A DNA stretch of 64,000 nucleotides from the NCBI GenBank assembly GCA_933207985.1, contig OW240921.1, positions 104,669,573 through 104,733,572 on the forward strand, in the 5' to 3' direction. Position numbers and translations under genes: made by a program. Within the stretch, counting starts at the first letter, position 1. Every line of letters starts with the position of its first letter. Positions 43,380 to 58,007 of this stretch are shown here, one piece after another. Below the pieces are notes generated by a model that did not search any database, had not been told where the DNA came from, and worked only from the letters and a program-made list of their open reading frames with translations. This DNA comes from Pelobates cultripes. Lineage: Eukaryota; Chordata; Amphibia; Anura; Pelobatidae.

Positions 43380-46300
43380 TAAATAAATATACATTGTGAC
43401 AATCAAAGAAAGCAACAAACAATGTATCAGTATAGAAAAAAAAAACTATCTTTAATTATTAACTACCAAAAAAATGACTAAGTCTCACAGGGGTAGTTAA
43501 TAAAAACACAAATTGCAAATGAAAACGGCATGCATGTTTAAGCAAATATTATTTTTTTTGTTTTGTTTTAATGTGAATATATACCAAAAACCCTTATCAT
43601 GCGAGAGATGCCAACCTTTGTTATTATAACAGTTCCAAAAGCTTATTCACAGAAAGAAAACACAAAAGACACACTTAAAAAACAAAACAAAAAAAACAAA
43701 GGGAATAATGTGGATGAGGCCACTGGGCTGTGGAGAAAGGATTTTTATGCATTGTCTTTACAACACCCTGACCTTATGCTCTCTCTGTGCAAGTAGCTTC
43801 TCCTTGCATAATAATGGCTTCATCTACCCTTCTATTTTAACAATCATTCAGGACTTTTCTGACCTGATTTATTGCACAAGCAGATGGCTTGTTTTCTTTC
43901 TAGATTCTTTTTTTAAGGGCATCTGTGAAAAAAATTAAAATAAGGAAGGTTGCCCTAATACAGATACATAGAGATACATTATACACACTTAAATAGGACA
44001 TCTGGCCCCACTTATACCTGATCTACACAGCTCAGAATCATGTTTGGATTAAAATGTATACATTTGCAATATTTCAGCTTTTTGTTTACGTAAGTGGATA
44101 AGCTTGGGAAGCAGTGCATCCAAAAACTCATATAGTGTTTGTGCAAAATTCGATATGCTAGGGTGACATATTTTTTAACACTTAGGGGACTTTGAAAATT
44201 ATTTTAACCAACTGTCTTCTAGACCACTACAGATATACGACTTTGCTTTTTATGAATTAACAAATACAGAATCGCTCACTAGACTTGAAAGGAGTCTAGT
44301 GAACTTGTATACATTGGATTTTCTTTGGTTAGGCACAGGCAATTTATTGAGGAGGAGGGGGATGGAAAGCCATAACACCTGCTACAGTCTGTCTATGGGG
44401 AGTTGTAAAAAAAAAAAAAAAAACTCAAGCTAAGTTCAGACACAGCAAGCCATTTTCCCTTGTGTGTTTTTTTTTTTTAAGGAAAAACAATCCATTGTTT
44501 AGCATCTCTGATCAAGGCAGTTTCCATCCTAACGGGTGTTTTCGGTGTTCACAGTTGTCAATCATTCTCATACTTATTGTCTATACAAGATATTAAAATG
44601 CATATGGAATGACCTTGCTGAGAGAACAATAATCCTTATGGTATGCGAAAACAGCAATTTGTTTGCAATAGAGAACAGTCTAAAGTAAACAAGATATTCA
44701 CTAAACCGCAAAAATGTATAGAAAAATTGACAAGAGAATTGCAAGTTATTAAAAAAAAAATACAAAAGTTGCACTATTCTTTAAAAAAAAAAAAGGCTTA
44801 TATCTAAGGAAATATATCTTTTTTTTTTTTTTTTGCGAGAAGTAAATGAATGTGGCCTGATGTCATTTTATAGTAATGCTCTTTGCAAATCCTAACCCCC
44901 TTAGACACCAGATGGGTTAAGCAAATGCTTGGCTTAGCACTGGAAGAGTTAAACCAAATGCACTTAAAATGGTTGTGTTGTTTTTTAGAATTGTGCCAGC
45001 ATGAAGCTACAGGAGTTGCAATGCAGTTACAAGCCTGAAGAGAGCTTTGTGACCACATACATTTATTTTAGATTAGAAAAAAAACAACCTACAAAATATT
45101 TCAGCTGTTGTGTCTTGGAGACTCGTTAGTATTTTTTAATTGTACACGGTTAGCTTCCAATGTCTTTTTATATCCAATAAAATGTTGAATTCATTCTGTT
45201 AAATATAAACTCTTCGATAGCTATCACTTGCATTTAACTAACAATGGAGCCAATATATGTTTTTTCAGTTGAATGTTTTTGTAGCAGGGAATTTGTGAAT
45301 CCTTTTATATGCATATCCCCCATTGTGCCTGCTGTGAGTTATACACACAGAAAAAAAACGCCCCAAAAAACATTGGTTCCTTTATTTATGTCTAAAGGAA
45401 ATTTGTTTGCATGGGATATAAATCAGTGTGACCTTGTATACAGTGATAGTAGCAGAATTTTCTGATAGATGAGAGTTTGCATGCAGGAGGCCCATTCAGC
45501 ATTGCACATCCTGCTATTTTATGGGTAACAGATAAAGAGTTGGAGATTATTGCCTATCTTGATTTTTTTTGTTTAATGCTAACATGCTGGTTATATTATT
45601 GCAGCTGTTCATTACCACTACTGCCTTTTCATGTATGCAGAAGAGTCAAATGGCAGGTTGGATCTCTGCATAGCTTATTTTGTCATCACAGTGTATTAAG
45701 ACCATAATTTTTCTTGGAAGGCCATATGGTTGGGGCTTATGTTTGTAGAGAGATGTAGTACCCTGCATAAAGAATATCTATGTTAACTTTAATTGCTGCC
45801 TCAAGAGGAAAACATTAAATGAACAACAAAAAAAACAAAAAGTATAATAACTTTGAAGTGATATATATATTTTAAAGCACTATAAAGTTAGAAATGCAAA
45901 TCTGTATTTCCAAACTTAGAGTGATATTTGGACTCTTTAGATGTTTTCTCACACTGTGCCATTTCCACACTATGTCTCAGCTTATCAAATGTTTCCTCAT
46001 AGGGAAGCATTGTCGGACTACTGATCATGCTCAACATAGGCAGCTCTGAACAGATCAGCATTTCCTCACACATGAGGAACATTCAGAATCTTCATGGAGT
46101 GTGTTAAGACACCAAACACTAGTCCTGTAAAGATTGCAGGATCACAACAGGAAGCACATCGAGTGACTGTCTAAATGACAGCCACTAGAGGTGTCCTTAC
46201 AACTCAATTTAAACACTGTTTTTGTTCAATGCCCTTTGGGTATGTTTATTAGATTTCCTAAATGAGTGTTTGGGGACAAATTTTGTCTAGTATCTAATAT

Positions 46301-47430
46301 CTGTTTTAACACAATGTTGTTTAGAAATGCAGAGTCCTGCTCATTATCATTACTCACAAGGTGATAAACAATTTGAATTGTCTGGAATTCATGATGAAGT
46401 CAAACTGCATTTTAAATTGTAAGCCACAATAGGCGATTTGGAGAAAATTCTCCAAGTCAACACTCTGGACATCATTACAGCTTCATCTCAGATCTTTAGT
46501 GCTAAGCCTTTTTCAGAATGGTTTAAAACATAAGAAAATGACTGTGCTATGGAACTCCAAGCACCATAAACATTTTATTGAAATTAAGTTGTTATGGTGC
46601 CCAGATGCTCCTTTCATTTTGTCTGTTTGGGTCTAAAACTTGAAATTTACTTTAATTTCACTTTGAATTCACAACAAATCATATTGTAGTGAACAACCCT
46701 AACAGTAAAAAATGTGACCTTTTGACTGTGTTCATACTCTCAATTGCCTTCTTTACAATCATTGGACCTCCTAAACCACTTGTTATTGCATGTTAATGTT
46801 AGTGAAAGAAATTGTGATCTGATCTCTGTGCAGTTTTTCAGAGACAAATGGATCTCTAGAATTATCAACATTTTAATAAATCTAGCCTCCTACTGGCAAA
46901 GTCCATAGAAAGACGTTCTGTATATGTTTTTGTTGAAAGGATCGACTAGATTTTCCTATTTTATTTGTCCAACAGTATATCTGGTCCTCTGTACTGGATG
47001 CTCATGCTATGACACTTTCAAAACTATAGATTCACACCATACCACATTTTTACCTGCAGCAGAAACATAGGGTTTGATGACCGCACAGTGCCACAATGAT
47101 TGAGCATGGCACTCAGCACTTTGAATTTGTCTCATACTTGCAAGCAGTGGCCAGGAGAGATCTGGAACATCCTTCACAAGACATGTGAGCAAGCTGTCTC
47201 TGCATAATCCATACACACACAACTGACACCCCACATGTGCAATATATGCACACTATGAACCTACATTCTGCATAGTACAAAATGTGAATTCCAAACAACA
47301 CTTTAAATTGTGAGCCCTGTCACTCAATGAGTATGTGGTGTTTGTGTGTTCATACAGCACCAGTATCATGTTATGTGATGGCTGTGTGTGCATATGTGTG
47401 ATACTTGTTTGTGATACTATGGAGTTTGCC
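43380..47430. other. Intron 1 sequence, no features recognised
   Basis: AT-rich sequence with several A- and T-runs (for example 44407-44423, 44819-44834). No gene or transposon terminus is supported. Confidence 0.45.
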
Positions 47431-47432
47431 AT

Positions 47433-47494
47433 ATTATTATTATTATTTAATTATTTATATAGCGCCAACAAATTCCGTAGCGCTGTACAATGGG
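47433..47494 (-). mobile_element. L2-like 3' terminus, minus strand
   Basis: The complement of the conserved end TACAGCGCTACGGAATTTG, TTGGCGCTATATAAAT with a (TAA)n tail. Same terminus as 14344-14392. Confidence 0.75.
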
Positions 47495-48150
47495 TGCTGT
47501 GTGTAGTAAGTGTAAAACAGTGTATGTAGTGTGTAGAATACGACAGTATCATACTCTCCATAGTGGGAGGTAGGAATTCAGGACCAGTGAGTAAGGCAGG
47601 TCATCTTTTGATGCTGTGCTCATCATTAGTGACATCACAGGGGTAGGCCTAAAATTCTCCCTAAAAAAAGGTTGGTTCTTCTCATGGCAGTTTATGTGAT
47701 ACACTCTTACAATGGCTGAGTGTAATTTGCACAGTGACTCCAGAAACCAAAAGAAGGATGGTGGAACTGAACTTAAATCAAGTTTTTCACGCTAAATGTG
47801 AGATGTTTAGAAGGTTAGGAGGTATGCAGTGCATACCATTGATTTTGTGTTCTATATTAAGGAATGTTTTTGTTGTTTTTCTATCACAAATAGTGTGACT
47901 TATTGTGCACCGTATCCATTGTGCTGTGCAGTTATCTACTTTGCTTTTTGTTATATCATGTTTTGATCAATACATTTTAGGAAGACACATAGCCATACTT
48001 TTGAGGCTGTAAATTATGTATCATTGCACTAAAACGTAATATTGTTTAAAGTTCATTACGAAATGTTTCATTGTAAAACTATCACTAGACTTGTGGTAAC
48101 AGCTACAAAATTACAGTTTTGTACATTGAAGTACTGATGACAAACACATA

Positions 48151-48241
48151 CTTGATTGACATAATGAAACAATATATATCTGTATATATTTGTTAATGTC
48201 AATCATAAAACATTGATATATTGCACTTTATGTCAATCAAG
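48151..48241. mobile_element. 91-bp palindromic MITE with TA flanks
   Basis: CTTGATTGACATAA at the left and its perfect inverse TTATGTCAATCAAG at the right are each flanked by TA. The TA target and long imperfect arms (about 28 bp) fit a Tc1/mariner-type miniature element. The family is not recognised. Confidence 0.6.
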
Positions 48242-48442
48242 TATACAATACCAGCCAAGAGGAACAACACAACAAGTTTTGCAAAATAAGCTCTGTGCTT
48301 TCTTTGGAGAGGAATCAACCTAAAGTCATTAAAACACCAAGTGGTATGTTCTAAGAATAAAGAACACAATTATCTCTCATACAGAGTGGAGATTATTGAA
48401 GATGCATTTGATGTAGTTAAGGAAGCAAATACATAAATAAAA

Positions 48443-48499
<57 letters not shown>
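48443..48499. repeat. (GATA)n microsatellite
   Basis: Fourteen uninterrupted GATA/ATAG units. Confidence 0.98.
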
Positions 48500-50011
48500 G
48501 TTTGGGATTGCTTAAGGGTAAGGACTAGGGTTAGGTGTTGTGAAAGGGTTATTTTTTTAGGGCTAGAATTAGTGAGTCAGTGTTAAGGTTAGCAGATGTT
48601 GCTCTTTGTGACTGGTGTACCTAATTCACTACCTCACCCTTTAGTGATCTTCTAGAAGATACTCTTTCTCCCAGTTCCTTTAGATTTTCAATATAGTGAG
48701 GAAGCATTGCTTCATTAATTATAGCAGAGGAACCAGAGCAGAGATTAAAAATCTATTTATTTTATTATTCTTTTTATAAACCAATTAAACATTTGTACCT
48801 GATTTGTTTGGTCTATGAGTTAATATTGTGTTATCATTAAAATCTAGTTTGTGCTGACTTGGTAAAGTACCTTATATGTTCTCTTCAAATGTATCAATTT
48901 GCCATGGGATTCCCATGGAAGGAATGTTGTACCTTGAAGTAATCATAGCATAGAATATTTAGGAAAACATAGGTATAGAGAAGATGAATTACCAAGCCTT
49001 AGTCATAGGTGGGTGATCTTAACTCCAAAGGACTCCAAGTTCTTTGTTAAAAGAACAAAATAAAAAATAAACTATAGAGTAACCTCAACCATGTAAATGT
49101 CAGGGTTACAGATTGTGAAGTAAATATAAAAAAGTCCATATTTGAGATGGCAGCAGTTAGTACAAAATAAGAGACATGCCAAGTCCAAGGGTCAGGATAA
49201 ACATATGACTAGCAAAAACAGGAATAACAATGACTTGTCAAACCACCAAAGGGTTAGGCGAAATCGTGCAGTTTGGATTATGTCTTCTAGAATCTGGAGT
49301 TGTGAAAAAAGCAGTAAATAACCATACCAAAGACATTATTAAGGATTATAGTTTTATTGTTATTTCAGCCACACCAATATACCATGCCACAAAAGAAGAC
49401 ATGTCCATAAATAATGAACTCATAGATTGTTATGATTTAATATGATGTGACTGATCTGATACATCAATAATAAATGCTTCTGACAAGAGCCTAGCAGGAT
49501 GTGGTGTGCAATGGCTAACATAGTGCTGGATGTTTAGGCCACAGCTCCAGGCAACCTGACACAAAGAACATATATTATGTAATAGTTATTTGGGCAGCAG
49601 TATACACAGCTTTCGTTGTTTGTAGGAGCTTGAAACCTAGTCTGTTGTTCTGCATTCATTTTTAGGAGCAGCACTGGCAATAGTTTTGGTACTGAAGAGC
49701 TTATACTCTTGCCACAGGAAGGCTACTGAAGTTGACACATAGATACACAATGTATGATAGTTTATTGTTCATACAATTGCTAACTATTTGGAAAGCACAA
49801 TGTATAGATAGGACTTTTAGCATTGCAAATTGAGATTTGCAGTGTCTGTCAATCAATTTTTATTTATATTGGCAAAAAATGTTTGGCTTTCCATGAATTT
49901 GAAACAACAATGACCTAGTTCAAGACTGCGTATAGGCTTCTTTGCCCATAAGTATTTAAAAAAGTCTTTTTTATTTTTTTTTAAGTGTTATGCCGTAATT
50001 TACAGGTTTTA

Positions 50012-50067
50012 TGCCACATGGTGCTTGTTGTTGGGCCCGTGCCATATGGTGCATGTTGTTGGGCCCG
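50012..50067. repeat. 28-bp direct tandem duplication
   Basis: Two adjacent copies of TGCCAYATGGTGCWTGTTGT plus TGGGCCCG, differing at two positions. Confidence 0.92.
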
Positions 50068-50099
50068 TCACTTACCAATCCCATGAAGGACAATCACAC

Positions 50100-53000
50100 T
50101 TGAATCAGCAACTATAGTGTTAATGTATTCTATTTATGAAGGAAGATGTGTCAACTAAATTCGCTAAACACTTGGACTTGGCTTTTGTCCTGGGGAACAA
50201 GCAGAATGACTAAATGTAACTGTTGTTAAATGGATCCTTCATATAAAATCTAATTCTGTTTTGTTTTTATAGGTAGCAGTACTGGGCATTGTAAAAGAAT
50301 CAGACAAACCTCTCTCACTGATTGCTTCAGTCATAGCAGAAAAGAAATGCAAATTGCAAATAGCCTTAGTGAAAACAGATCAGATTGTTCTAACAAAGCA
50401 TCATGGAACACTGTTTGCCTATTAAAATATTAACCTAATTGAATGTGTTTATTGGGAAGAAATAAAAATAATTGGTTTGAAAATGTTTGTATGTTAAAAA
50501 GAAAAGAAATATCCAGAAAGATCCCATTAGCTGTTCCATATTCAGAAGCCTTTCTGTGCACTGTGTACTACATCTTATCTCACGAGCTAAGTGAAGTAGC
50601 TAATTATCATTTTTCCATTTACTCCCTGTTGGGAGTTGACTATTTTTACTCTATGATGCAAGACCAATGAAGCTGCAATTCTAAGACCATGACATCATTG
50701 GTAAGATAATATATCCAGAACATTTATAACTTAATCTCACAATTATACAGCAGAAAAAAATTATATTGAGATAACTTTATTGATTTGTGGTTTTATAGTG
50801 TTACTGAATATACAACTGGTAAATCCTTTTTTTTTTATTTTTGGCATTAAAAAAAAACTGCATTTAAATAAACAAACCGCTATGGTGGCATTTGGTTTTT
50901 AAATATATTTCATGATAAGAAACTGAATGTTTCCCCCTAATCATATGCCTGCGGCGTTAAATGTAGATTAGCATATTACAATTTAATTTCTGGACTGAAA
51001 ATTCTCTATGTTTAGCTTGTATAAATCTATTAAAATAAAAATTTAGTATTATTTGTTTGGATTTTGCATGACAATAGACGTACCTATTTCATTGAATCTT
51101 ATGTTAATAGCGTACCTCAGATACTTGGTAACCCTTTAGTGTGAAGGATATGTCCGACTTTTACACTTCGATCACCTCCTTAGCATAGAGGGTGAACTTG
51201 GTACATTGGTACATGCTTTGTACATAAACCCTAGGCAGGTCAGAAATGAGACACACCTAATTTTTTACAATGGGTTGCAGATTAGCTTTGATTTGCGTAG
51301 TTACGTCACAGTGAAGTCACCTGACAACAAGAAGCCTCACCTTACACTGTACATTGCAGTTGCATTGTAACAAGGGGAATGAGGTTGAGTATACTGGCTA
51401 CAGGTTGAAACATAAGGATACTGGGTGGAATGAGGTATGCCATTAATGGTGGCTGGTGATGGTTGGGCAAAAATGTTTGCCTTAATATGTGTATGTAAAA
51501 ATATTTGAAGATCAAAACCTTCTGCCCCAGCCACCATTTGGTGCTCTAGAACTGCATCATCGCTAGTCACCAGAGATTTACCTATCCTTCATAGTTTACA
51601 AAGATGAAAATTGGATATCTTTGTTGAATGGTATGCGTCACTTTTTCCAGTGAGGGGTAGGTGACAATTAACTTGTCAGGTAAAACCAAATTGCAACACT
51701 TTATAAAGTTTGCTTCAGGAGCACACTCATTCAGGTTCGTTGGCCAATTTAGATATGCTTCTATACTATCCCTTGGATGTTGGGCAAAAGTAACATCCCC
51801 AGGACATACTTGGAAACCAGGGAATATCTGAATGCACCGTTTATGGTTAAATACATTATTATAATAATAATAATAACAAATCCTACATCTGTAATGACAG
51901 CACACTTTTGCATATCATTACTTTTTACCAAATACCTTCTCCTATATCGGAATTGTGTTGTGCTGAATAAGGTAATTCTTCTAAATAGAATGCTACATTG
52001 CTGATACATAATGAAATATTTTATTCTCAAATGTGCTGCGGGGTTCTATCCCTGCCTTCAATGCCCAGGACTAAAACAACTCTTGCTAACGTGGTTTATG
52101 GAATTTTGTTTCATTGTGGAGTGTTTTTAGAGATCTTCCAGTATATTTTCAAATATTGTGGAGTCATTATAAAGCATTACAATGCAAGAAGCAATAACCT
52201 TTTCAGAAAGTAATTATCAAGATCTTACATATAGCAGACGCAAGTGTGTATTGTTTAATTGAATCTGTCAAAAACAGATGGTTTGTTTTCAATACAGTGT
52301 GACTGTGTACTGCTGTGATAAAGAATTTATATAAGGCGATCTGTTTATCTGCCAAGCAAAGATGAAGTCATATATTGACATTGGCCATACTTCATCCCAT
52401 AGTAACCTCCGGGAAGGTAGTTTTGTAACTAGCATGTTAAAATAAAGGAACACTAAAGAAAAATGACTAAATAAATCAGGATAACTTATTTGTTTCTATC
52501 TTTTCTGTGTCCTCTGTTTAAAAAGAGTTTTGTTAAATATATAAAACAGCACCATAGTAGTGCCACATATTTATACCAGAATATAGTCCTGTTCAGAAAT
52601 ATGGCCTAGGGGTCCCTGCCTGTTACTGTAAGGTAATTGATAATAGCAATTCCCTTATGCATCAAATTGTTCTCAAGTGGTCAATGTATTCATTTTCAGA
52701 ACAATTCCATCTGTGCCTGTGCTTGCATTACCTGTGACTGGTCTAAATGTTTGTTCTTTATCTGATCTATGTTAAAAGATATCAGTCTGAAATTAAAGAT
52801 TAGTGACTTTTTTTTTCTTTTATACCAATGGATTTTTGTGTCCTGAAAACCGACTGCAATATTTAGGATTAAGTAATCCAGATGGAGAAATTATAGTTGT
52901 TTTTAAGTCTGGCAATTTTAGTCTTCGGTTTCTAAGTTAGGCCTCAATTTAATATTGTTGGATAATCTTTTCAAATGATTTAATACTTTTGGATACACTT

Positions 53001-53396
53001 TTAAGATGATTTATTATGATTATGACACATTGCTAACTTTTTTACATGATATATTTTTGATATTCTAATATGTTGAACAAAATCATTTTGAAAGTTTATC
53101 TAAAAATATTATTATTTGGAAATCTTATAAAAATCTTATAAAAAAAAAATTAAATCAAGGCCTTTAGTTGTGGCAAGAGAAGTGGATCCTTCTGTTATCA
53201 TAAAAATAAAAAAATATTGATATAGATATGGATACTGATCTCGTCACTAAAACATAAGTTAACAGCTGCATGCAAAATAATGACCATTATACAGTGTATA
53301 TGGTCATTGATTGTTTTGAATAACAATTTTGGTCTAAAAAGCTTTTGTTGAGAAAAGCAATCCACTGGTAAAGGCACTTGTGAAGAAAATACAGAA
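50100..53396. other. Intron 1 sequence, no features recognised
   Basis: AT-rich sequence. Nothing gene-like or transposon-like can be supported. Confidence 0.45.
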
Positions 53397-53682
53397 TTAA
53401 AGGAACACTATAGGGTCAGTAACACAAACACCATCTAGCACCCCTAGTTCCCTCTCCCCCCGCCCCTAAATATAGTAAAAACTTACCTTTATTCCAGTCT
53501 ACTGGTGCATCTCATGCACATCTGAGGATTGGCCAGTGGATGTATCCCTAGACTGTAATGTAAACACTGCAGTTTATCTGAAAAGACAGTGTTTACCTCA
53601 AAAAGCCTGCAGGAAATGATTATACTCACCAGAACAAATACAATAAGCTGTAGCTGTTCTGGTGACTATAGTGTCCCTTTAA
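53397..53682. mobile_element. Kolobok-like MITE, complete with TTAA duplication
   Basis: TTAA at 53397-53400 and 53679-53682 flank an element starting AGGAACACTATAGGGTCAG and ending CTGACTATAGTGTCCCTT-type sequence (GGTGACTATAGTGTCCCTTT). It has the same terminus as 57055 and 39468. The inner box AATGTAAACACTG is shared with 39545. Confidence 0.85.
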
Positions 53683-54421
53683 GTTTGAAACAGAATGAAA
53701 ATACTGATTTGTTGGTAAATACATTTAAGTTATGTTTTACATTTTTTCTCACTATTTCAATTTTGAAAGTGTTGTAATCTGTGAAATTTGAAGATGTTTT
53801 GTGCAAAGAATCTTTGTTTGGTTTGTGGAGGTGAGAGGTCAGTTCCTAGTCTATTATTCTTTTGTAACATAAATTAATTTGACTGAGTGCCTTGCACAGT
53901 TCCTTGGTGAAAAAGCTCTGACAACACTGGCAGTTTTTATTATTTTCTTTGCATCTCTTACTATTTGTATTAATAAAAATGAAATGATCATTGAATGCTG
54001 TTTTACTTCATATCGCTGCTGGCTCTTTGAAATTGATGCAGAAATTATGGAAATAGTATTTATTCTATTTATACATGTTTTCTAATTCATTTTTTAAATC
54101 ACCAATAAGCATAGCAATTTACAGAAAAGATGATAGAACATTAAGCACTACAGTATTGAAGTGAAGCAAATATCACACAGATAAAAATGTAAAACATCTT
54201 TGCTCTGAGCTGGTAATTTAATATATTTTGTGCACACAAAACCAAATTGTAATTGAAATTCCAAAGGACAATTTATAATACTGTTCCTATCCCGAAACAT
54301 TTTGCACTATAATGAACAGTGACCATTTCATTGAATTAATCAAAATCGCAACCTTTGATATTGTACAACTCTGCATTGTCTGTTTAGAGGGATGACTAGT
54401 TTACAAACCGGAGATGAAGAG

Positions 54422-54597
54422 CAGGGGTTCCCAACTCAGTCCTCAAGTGCCCCCTAACAGTCCATGGTTTAGAGATTACCCAGTTGTTTCTAAAGTGTTT
54501 TTCTTTCTTTCTTTCTAAAAACACCTTAGACATAACTGGATAATCTCTATATCCTGGACTGTTAGGCGGTACTTGGAAACTTGGTTGGGGACCACTG
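54422..54597. mobile_element. Short hAT MITE (CAGGGGTTCCCAAC termini)
   Basis: CAGGGGTTCCCAAC at the left and GTTGGGGACCACTG at the right form imperfect terminal inverted repeats. They are flanked by 8-bp duplications ATGAAGAG / ATGTAGAG, one mismatch. Much of the interior pairs with itself (TTAGAGATTACCCAGTT against AACTGGATAATCTC). Confidence 0.85.
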
Positions 54598-54609
54598 ATG
54601 TAGAGGATC

Positions 54610-55750
54610 AAGGGAAATAGGAATAAGAAAGATTTTGGGTGCCAATGTTATACATTGCTTGTCTTTCATAATGCAACCTATCTCATATTGCATGACCATA
54701 TCATGTCCTTCATTGCATCTAGGGGCATAAAGGAATTATCCTAGATTTTTGTTTGAGGAGCCCAATGTGTCTATAAGCATAGCATTTTTAAGAATCAACT
54801 ACATAGCAGTAACTCCTGTAATGTAAACCACATTATTGCCAATAAAATAATAAAATAACTGGACAAAATTGTACCTAATTTGCCAATGGAAAAAGTGGAA
54901 AACAGATATAGTAAAATTGCATTGGCTAGCTGTAGATTAACAGCATTGCTTTTATGAGAGTGTCCACAATTAGTCGTGATTCGTGGCCTATGAAAGAGTG
55001 CTTGTTTGATGCCAGTGCTGTGTGTTGAGCAAAAATGCGGAATTTGAATTGTTCAGTGTCAATTTCAGTGTGTTTTACTTTAATAAAACTTTGAGGATCA
55101 TTTTACATTTACATCTTGAGTTGAGCTATGTTAGACTTTGACTTTCCTCAAAATAACAATTCTGTAAAATTTTGATCTTCGTAGATTTGGCCCAACTTGC
55201 ATATTTACATATCTCTAGGCCTACATCGAACATACTGAGATATCAGTAGCAGATTTGTGAAACATTATGACCTTGGATTTCAACACACTCTAGAACACAG
55301 GTGGATTGTAACTATATCCTATAGTGAGTCCAAAATTTAGTGCTGGGGACTAGGTATGAATATGGACCATTTTCATGAACAATGTTGTCTTTCACAATAT
55401 TTAGGAAGATTCCAAATTGTTACATTCTAAGGTATAAGGCTTGTTTCAATACGCAAATACCAGAGCGCAAGTAACAGAGTAAAATAATTGTGGTTATTAG
55501 TATTCTAGTTTTAATATCTACATAATAACTATATCAGATTAAAAATTATATTCCGCACATTCTTTTCAAAACAGATCTTATTCTATATACCTGGAATTGT
55601 AGAAGAATGAATTACTGGGTGTTCGATAAAGCTGCATTGTATGCTAAGAATGGTTAAGCTCTTTTATTCCAGTTAAATCCCACCAATTTCCCATAAGCCC
55701 TCCTTTGCTCTGCCTGTTTCCTACATGCTGACAATGACCCTCTACATCAA
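54610..55750. other. Intron 1 sequence, no features recognised
   Basis: No gene or clear repeat terminus is seen. Confidence 0.45.
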
Positions 55751-55751
55751 G

Positions 55752-56285
55752 CATGTCAAACTTAAAGTCTAGCATGGGCCACATAAACAAGGTTAAAGTT
55801 TATGTGGGCCGCAAAAAAAAAATATAAATTTTCATAGAAACCTAGGTTTATTTTGAAAAGTACAGTATAAAAAATAAAAAAAACAGCATCCCCCTCTATT
55901 AAACCACAGCACCCCCCTCTACTAAATCCCATTCCCCCCTCTACTAAATCCCAGTCCTCCCCCATATACTACCCCCCTCTAGCCAACAAGCAGACCGCAC
56001 TCACATTGCCGCTGCCAGTATGTGACTCTGGGGTTTGGCCTCTGGTATTCCCCAAATGGTTCCACCCGCACCCAGTGCCAAATGTGATCCTCCCGCTACT
56101 TCTTGAAACCCTGTGAAGGTTGAGCCTGTTGATGTCATGTCGGAATGTGACGTGGCGTCGCGTGCCACCATGCACCTCCAGGTACTCCACTGTCCAGTAG
56201 CAGCCAATGCAACACTGACCAACACACACACACACACACTCACTGACACACACTCACTCACTCACTGACAGACACACACACACAA
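55752..56285. mobile_element. Possible hAT-derived repeat with CA tail
   Basis: The left part (GCATGTCAAACTTAAAGTCT, then GGGCCACATAAACAAGG) resembles hAT-type non-autonomous repeats. It carries short CCCCCCTCTACTAAATCCCA repeats (55888-55975), a GC-richer block and a (CA)n/(CTCA)n run at 56219-56285. The right terminus and target duplication were not found. Confidence 0.4.
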
Positions 56286-57054
56286 ATTTTACATGCTTGC
56301 TCTACATTGACATACTTTTAGCAGTAGAGGTATTCCTCTCATGATCCATAAATCAGCATATCATATATGTTTATTTTATTTTTGTATTGCTATATTGCTG
56401 TAGAAAGTTAATGAAACATACTGAAGTTCCTCCATTAAAGGGACATTTCTGGAACAGGAGTTAAATTCAGTTTGTGTGTTATCAATTTGAATTTACTTTG
56501 TTACTTGTTATATATATATATATATATATAGATCAGCTTTTGACACCATAAGGCTCTAAAACCACAGAAAACATATATAGGTGACTGTGCTCATTTTCAG
56601 AAATGTGAAACTTGACTTTTGACTTTTGTATGTATCTGTTGCAAAGCCTGCCTTAGTAGCTAGTGGAGTCATCTTTTGTTTACTGATAGAACAGGAACTG
56701 TGATTTTGTACAAAAGTCAAAAGAAAGGATCATATAAGTTATTGACTTGGAGATCAGTTTTCCTGCTCATAAAGCAAATAAATAAAAGCTTTTGTGTTTA
56801 ATCTAACACATATCAAGACTACTTCAGTAGCATATCCTTTGGAAATTATATGTTCTGTATACACTATAGGTCTTGTTCCCATGTTTTCTTCTTTTGACTT
56901 TTGCAAAATAATTTGGGATATGTCTTGCTGATTGGAGATTAAGTTTTTTTCTGAAATCTGTTATATTACACACAATATTTAAAAAAAATACTGTGACTTC
57001 AAAAAGTGCATGACTGGCACCTACATTATATTGCATTCAATAAATTGCTGGGTA

Positions 57055-57356
57055 TTAAAGGGACACTATAGTTACCAGAACAACTTTAGCTTAGTGAAGC
57101 AGTTTTAGTGTATAGTTCATGTAGTCTCACTGCTCAATTCTCTGCCATTTACTTTTGTTCATGTCTATGCAGCCATAGCCACACCTCCCGTGGCTGTTAC
57201 TCACACAGTCTGCATGAAAACAAAATGGTTTTATTTTCAATGTGATCTTAAACGTTAGATCTGTCTTTATAGGAAGCTTTAAGGAAAGCTGTTTGAGTGC
57301 CATCCAAAGGAGGTGTGGCTCGTGCTGCATAAACAAAGTGATTTAATGTCTAAATC
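57055..57356. mobile_element. Kolobok-like MITE, left end intact
   Basis: TTAAAGGGACACTATAGTTA at the left edge is the best-preserved terminus of the family in the window. The interior has the long inverted pair GCCACACCTCC / GGAGGTGTGGC. The right end is lost against the L2 fragment. Confidence 0.7.
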
Positions 57357-57420
57357 CTTTTATTATTATTATTATTATCACCATTTATATAGTGCCAACA
57401 GATTCCGTAGCACTTTCAAA
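57357..57420 (-). mobile_element. L2-like 3' terminus, minus strand
   Basis: The complement of GTGCTACGGAATCTGTTGGC, ACTATATAAATGG with an (ATA)n tail, adjacent to the preceding MITE. Confidence 0.75.
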
Positions 57421-58007
57421 ATATATTTTTATAAATGTATTTAAATGGCTCTGTGCAATCCTGAATTCCAGCACTGCACAGTGCAGGTCAATCAGGCTGG
57501 GGCTACTAAAAATAGCTCAGGCTGACTTACAGAAGCCACAGATTTAACCATTTTCACACCACACTCAATCTATAGGCATTTAAATTGCTATCTACTGCAG
57601 AGCTGGCTTCCAATACCACATACAACTCATCAAGAAGTCAGTTGCCCCATGTATTCATTGTTTAGTGGTGGGGTTAGTGGTGTAAGTAAGGATTTAGCAC
57701 TGCTCACACCACGATTTTTTAACAGGAATTTAAATGCCTATTTATTTGCAGGGTTGGTTCTAGCACTGCAAACAGCTCATCTAACAGTCTTGGAACACAA
57801 AAAATGGCCCCAGCTGACAGAGGGGAGCCTCAGGTATCCATTGATACCTCGGGCTTCATTGTTGGAGCAAAGATTTAACCCTGCACACACCAAATTTGCA
57901 CACCTTTCAATGCCGCCCACTTTATGAAGGATGGCATGGAAAGCCCAATCTGCATTAAGTGATTAAATAATATTCGTGTTTTTATTGTTTAAAAATGGGT
58001 TTACCAT

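Noticed and set aside
48443..48499. GATA array as a GATA-factor regulatory site
   Set aside because: It is a plain tetranucleotide microsatellite and nothing around it suggests a regulatory role.
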